The position numbers and the translations under genes are program-made. DNA of 37,116 nucleotides from Anabaena sp. 4-3 (GTDB lineage: Bacteria; Cyanobacteriota; Cyanobacteriia; Cyanobacteriales; Nostocaceae): the NCBI RefSeq assembly GCF_001597745.1, contig NZ_LUHJ01000026.1, positions 458,898-496,013 on the forward strand, in the 5' to 3' direction. Below the pieces are notes generated by a model. That model saw only the letters and a list, made by a program, of their open reading frames with translations, ran no database searches and was not told the origin of the DNA. Positions 34,366-37,116 of this stretch are shown one piece after another. Every line of letters begins with the position of its first letter. The first letter of the stretch is position 1.

Positions 34366-34551
34366 TTACTGTCCAAACTCCAGTCTAGCTTGCTCAACTA
34401 AATCGGCTGTAACAATATCTTTTTCTGCTTGACGCGCTAATTGCTCAATGCGCGCTTGAGCTTGAGAACGGGCAAAAAAGGGAATATTTTTTAACTTTGT
34501 CTTAGCTTCCGATGTCCAGCGTAAAGCATCCGTAAAATTTGATTCACTCAT
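34366..34551 (-). CDS. Stand-alone PCP_red domain protein
   Basis: A 61-residue protein consisting of one domain like the C-terminal tail of the light-independent protochlorophyllide reductase subunit Chl[33 protein letters not shown] then [17 protein letters not shown]. The W-x-x-x-A...IPFFxR...AR..IE..A pattern is the domain signature. As an independent protein its role is not known; it may bind a chlorophyll-pathway or nitrogenase-like partner. It ends 109 bases from the convergent Trypco1-like gene and starts 65 bases after the Spo0M-like gene stop, on the same strand, so co-transcription with that gene is possible. AAGGG lies about 12 bases before the ATG. Confidence 0.8.
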   Translation of the reverse strand: MSESNFTDALRWTSEAKTKLKNIPFFARSQAQARIEQLARQAEKDIVTADLVEQARLEFGQ

Positions 34552-34615
34552 ATCACTTAAACCCTTTTATCAAAGTTTTTTAGCTGCTGTGGCTGTGTCA
34601 AGCTGCCAGCTTTGA

Positions 34616-35377
34616 TTAATCTAAATGACTTTGAATCATTTGATCAATCATCACTTCCAAATCTTGCTCTAGATCCGAAGGTGTCACAACCAAGCGCATA
34701 TATCGCTCATCCAAATCAAAAGCTTCTTCCATCCAACCCTTCCAACCACGGGCGCGTTTATCGATTTCCAACAACACTTCTAGCTCATCTGGTTTGAAAA
34801 AGAAGATCACTTCCAATTCATCTAAGTGGTTGCGGTAATTACCTGTAGGACGAAACTCTAACTCTTGTACAAATGGATAAGTGCCACCAAAATGGTGAGT
34901 GTACTCACAATCAACTTCATTTAATTGAAAACCTAAGTTTTCCAATGCTTGTAAAACCCTCTGCATCAATGGGTGAGGGCGTACTTCCAGATAGTCTCTG
35001 TCTCTAGGGTTAATTGCTGATTTGATATCTAATCCTGTGCGTATATATACTGGAGTTTTTCCGAAAGTCAACGGCATTTCATAAGGTAAGTCCAGTGAAA
35101 AAGGAATCATTACTTCCTCGTTTGGCTGGATAGTAAAACGCTCTGATAATCGATAATTAACCAAAACACATTCTTCTGTCACTGTTGAGTCATCTACTTC
35201 CCGTTCATACTCAGTAGCGAGTTTTAAGTAGATATCATCAATATTCTGGGCAACATCACCACCAAGAATATAGACTTCGCCCTCTAACACCTCACCAGGA
35301 ATCACAGAATTGTTGAAAAGACGTGTATCTACTTTAGCTGCACCAATGCCTACACTCGCTAACAGATTTTTAAACAT
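34616..35377 (-). CDS. Spo0M-like (SpoOM) family protein
   Basis: A 253-residue protein of the sporulation-control Spo0M family, arrestin-like fold in B. subtilis, present in many non-sporulating bacteria. Hallmarks: MFKNLLASVGIGAAKVDTRL at the start, VIPGEVLEGEVYILGGDVAQNIDDIYLKL, the middle PFSLDLPYEMPLTF and TGLDIKSAINPRDRDYLEVRPH, and CEYTHHFGGTYPFVQELEF. The acidic C-terminal tail (DLEQDLEVMIDQMIQSH) is expected. In cyanobacteria the role is unknown; in Bacillus it affects stage-zero sporulation and cell shape. A weak GAGA ribosome-binding site precedes the ATG. Confidence 0.9.
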   Translation of the reverse strand: MFKNLLASVGIGAAKVDTRLFNNSVIPGEVLEGEVYILGGDVAQNIDDIYLKLATEYEREVDDSTVTEECVLVNYRLSERFTIQPNEEVMIPFSLDLPYEMPLTFGKTPVYIRTGLDIKSAINPRDRDYLEVRPHPLMQRVLQALENLGFQLNEVDCEYTHHFGGTYPFVQELEFRPTGNYRNHLDELEVIFFFKPDELEVLLEIDKRARGWKGWMEEAFDLDERYMRLVVTPSDLEQDLEVMIDQMIQSHLD

Positions 35378-35584
35378 AGTTTCTCAATCAGTAATTAGGT
35401 TAAATAACAGTTAGTCTGACTTTTGCTTCATGTAGTAACTATCAGCTGATGCTTCAGAGTTTATGCCAGTCTAGCCCGAATTCATCAAAGTTCTGATAAA
35501 TCTTAAATACAGGACTTAAACAACAAGACTCTTTGCTTTGGGAGAGTGTAAGGGTTTTGAACATCTACATTCCCATTTCCGTGT

Positions 35585-35615
35585 AAAAAAAGGCTCTTGT
35601 GTCAGAACAAGAGCC
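35585..35615 (-). terminator. Rho-independent terminator of psbD-psbC
   Basis: Read on the minus strand, GGCTCTTGT and ACAAGAGCC pair perfectly around a 6-base loop and are followed by seven T (35591-35585). It lies 43 bases after the psbC stop. Confidence 0.9.
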
Positions 35616-35657
35616 GCAAAAGCGTTAGATTGTCAGTGATGAAATAAACTTGAGAAC

Positions 35658-37046
35658 CTAGTCAAGTTCAGGCATAGACATTGCTGGTTCATTCTCACGG
35701 TCAATACCTTTCTCGAAACCACCGGCAGCAGCGCGGGCGCGGCCTGCGTGCCACAAGTGACCTACGAGGAAGAAGAAACCTAAGACGAAGTGAGAAGTAG
35801 CCAACCACGCACGAGGAGATACGTAGTTGAAGGAGTTAATTTCGGTAGCCACACCACCTACAGAGTTCAAAGAACCCAGAGGAGCGTGAGTCATGTATTC
35901 AGCAGCGCGACGAGCTTGCCAGGGCTGAATATCGTTCTTGATTTTTTCTAGATCAAGACCGTTGGGGCCACGTAGAGGCTCTAACCAAGGGCCACGGAAA
36001 TCCCAGAAACGCATGGTTTCACCACCGAAGATGATTTCACCGGTAGGAGAGCGCATCAAGTATTTACCTAGACCTGTGGGGCCTTGAGCAGAACCAACGT
36101 TAGCACCTAAGCGTTGGTCACGAATCAAGAAGGTTAAAGCTTGAGCTTGAGAAGCTTCAGGGCCAGTGGGGCCGAAGAATTCGCTGGGGTAAACGGTGTT
36201 GTTGTACCAAACCATGACGGAAGCGATAAAGCCCATCAGGGAGAGTGCGCCCAAGCTGTAGGAGAGGTAAGCCTCACCAGACCAGATGAAAGCACGACGC
36301 GCCCAACCAAAAGGTTTGGTGAAGATGTGCCAGATACCGCCAGAGATACAAATTAAAGCAATCCAGATGTGACCGCCGATGACATCTTCCAGGTTATCTA
36401 CGCTGATAATCCAGCCTTCGCCACCAAAAGGAGCTTTGATTAGATAACCGAAGATAACAGCAGGGTTCAATGTGGGATTGGTAATCACACGAACATCACC
36501 ACCACCAGGGGCCCAGGTGTCGTAGATGCCACCGAAGAACATTGCCTTCAGCACTAACAGCAATGCACCACAACCCAAGATAATCAGGTGGAACCCGATG
36601 ATGTTGGTCATCTTGTTTTTGTCTTTCCAGTCATAACCAAAGAAAGAGGAATACTCTTCTAAGGTTTCTGGGCCACGAACAGCGTGATAAATACCACCAA
36701 AGCCCAAGACTGCGGAAGAAATTAGGTGAAGTACACCAACTACGAAGTAAGGGAAGGTGTCGATAACTTCACCACCTGCACCAACACCCCAGCCTAAAGT
36801 GGCGATGTGAGGTAGCAGGATTAAGCCCTGCTCGTACATTGGTTTTTCTGGAATGAAGTGAGCGACTTCAAACAAGGTCATCGCTCCAGCCCAGAAGACA
36901 ATCAAACCAGCGTGAGCAACGTGTGCGCCCAGCAGTTTACCAGATAAGTTGATCAGGCGAGCATTACCAGACCACCAAGCAAAACCGGTGGATTCTTGGT
37001 CGCGTCCGCCGCCCATTACAGCAGTTCTATTAGAGAGCGTTACCAC
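35658..37046 (-). CDS. psbC: Photosystem II CP43 chlorophyll-binding protein
   Basis: The inner antenna protein CP43 of photosystem II in the thylakoid membrane, which binds chlorophyll a and beta-carotene and helps ligate the Mn4CaO5 cluster. Six membrane helices, with the large lumenal loop between helices 5 and 6 containing [25 protein letters not shown]; the arginine of this GETMRFWD motif sits near the Mn cluster and its glutamate is the Mn-ligand position. Start: GTG at 37046 (MVTLSNRT), with AAGAGG (37061-37056) nine bases upstream; this gives 462 residues. The longest frame begins with TTG at 37073 but adds residues inside psbD. The gene overlaps the psbD stop by 17 bases, the conserved cyanobacterial/plastid arrangement. 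Confidence 0.98.
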   Translation of the reverse strand: MVTLSNRTAVMGGGRDQESTGFAWWSGNARLINLSGKLLGAHVAHAGLIVFWAGAMTLFEVAHFIPEKPMYEQGLILLPHIATLGWGVGAGGEVIDTFPYFVVGVLHLISSAVLGFGGIYHAVRGPETLEEYSSFFGYDWKDKNKMTNIIGFHLIILGCGALLLVLKAMFFGGIYDTWAPGGGDVRVITNPTLNPAVIFGYLIKAPFGGEGWIISVDNLEDVIGGHIWIALICISGGIWHIFTKPFGWARRAFIWSGEAYLSYSLGALSLMGFIASVMVWYNNTVYPSEFFGPTGPEASQAQALTFLIRDQRLGANVGSAQGPTGLGKYLMRSPTGEIIFGGETMRFWDFRGPWLEPLRGPNGLDLEKIKNDIQPWQARRAAEYMTHAPLGSLNSVGGVATEINSFNYVSPRAWLATSHFVLGFFFLVGHLWHAGRARAAAGGFEKGIDRENEPAMSMPELD

Positions 37047-37116
37047 GGGGTAGTACCTCTTCGGGGAATACAAATTTTTCGTGGGGTTGGTCTTGAGGAG
37101 CCATCCAAGCGCGGAT
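37030..37116 (-). CDS. psbD: Photosystem II D2 protein, C-terminal fragment (cut by window edge)
   Basis: The last 28 codons of D2: [13 protein letters not shown], then [15 protein letters not shown] and TAA. This is the characteristic D2 C-terminus. The upstream part lies outside the window. Its coding sequence carries the psbC ribosome-binding site and GTG start. Confidence 0.95.
   Translation of the reverse strand: MRAWMAPQDQPHEKFVFPEEVLPRGNAL

Overview
The window comes from a cyanobacterium, most likely a filamentous heterocyst-forming type (Nostoc/Anabaena relatives). The evidence is the psbD-psbC photosystem II operon at the right edge, many HIP1 octamers (GCGATCGC), heptameric short tandem repeats (GGGACTG, ACTAATG, CCCCAGT/CCCCAAT) typical of that group, a FurC/PerR-like regulator, and several short dispersed palindromic or MITE-like repeats. 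No tRNA, rRNA or CRISPR array was seen.

Layout. 1-3 kb: three minus-strand genes, namely a DUF39 homocysteine-biosynthesis protein, an AI-2E/PerM-type membrane protein and a small membrane protein. 3-5 kb: ftsH. 5.1-5.7 kb: a Phd/YefM-RelE toxin-antitoxin pair with two TGTACA operator-like sites, flanked by an 18-bp direct repeat. 5.7-9.2 kb: a Uma2-type nuclease, a 7-bladed WD40 protein with an unrecognised N-terminal region, and a small membrane protein. 9.3-12.5 kb: a CPBP-family membrane protease, a 950-bp gene-free stretch, a TM2 protein and a tiny membrane protein. 12.8-18.9 kb: a mixed-acid-type fermentation cluster, pflB-pflA-adhE. Together these turn pyruvate into formate plus acetyl-CoA and then ethanol, regenerating NAD+ when there is no light or oxygen. 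19.2-24 kb: a CPx copper-type P-ATPase, an FHA protein, a small conserved protein, a Fur-family regulator and a small DUF-type protein. 24.4-26.5 kb: pnp. 27.1-31.8 kb: a SNF2-family helicase whose ATP-binding loop is interrupted by a 467-residue intein. 32-35.4 kb: a PEP-CTERM protein, a SWIM zinc-finger protein (usual partner of this helicase type), a Trypco1-like protein, a stand-alone PCP_red domain protein and a Spo0M-like protein. 35.6-37.1 kb: psbC and the 3' end of psbD, overlapping by 17 bp.

Most genes are chromosomal housekeeping or accessory genes of familiar families. I did not find a clearly undescribed multi-gene system. The strongest points for follow-up are the intein at the catalytic lysine of the helicase with a half-degenerate homing endonuclease, the pfl/adhE fermentation cluster with MITE-like elements in two of its control regions, the toxin-antitoxin module between direct repeats, the short-repeat sequence that seems to have entered coding regions (P-ATPase loop, adhE stop), and two free-standing small domains (PCP_red, Trypco1).

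Gene starts were adjusted where the longest reading frame began with an unlikely codon: the AI-2E protein, RelE, the 59-residue protein, adhE, the PEP-CTERM protein, the SWIM protein and psbC.
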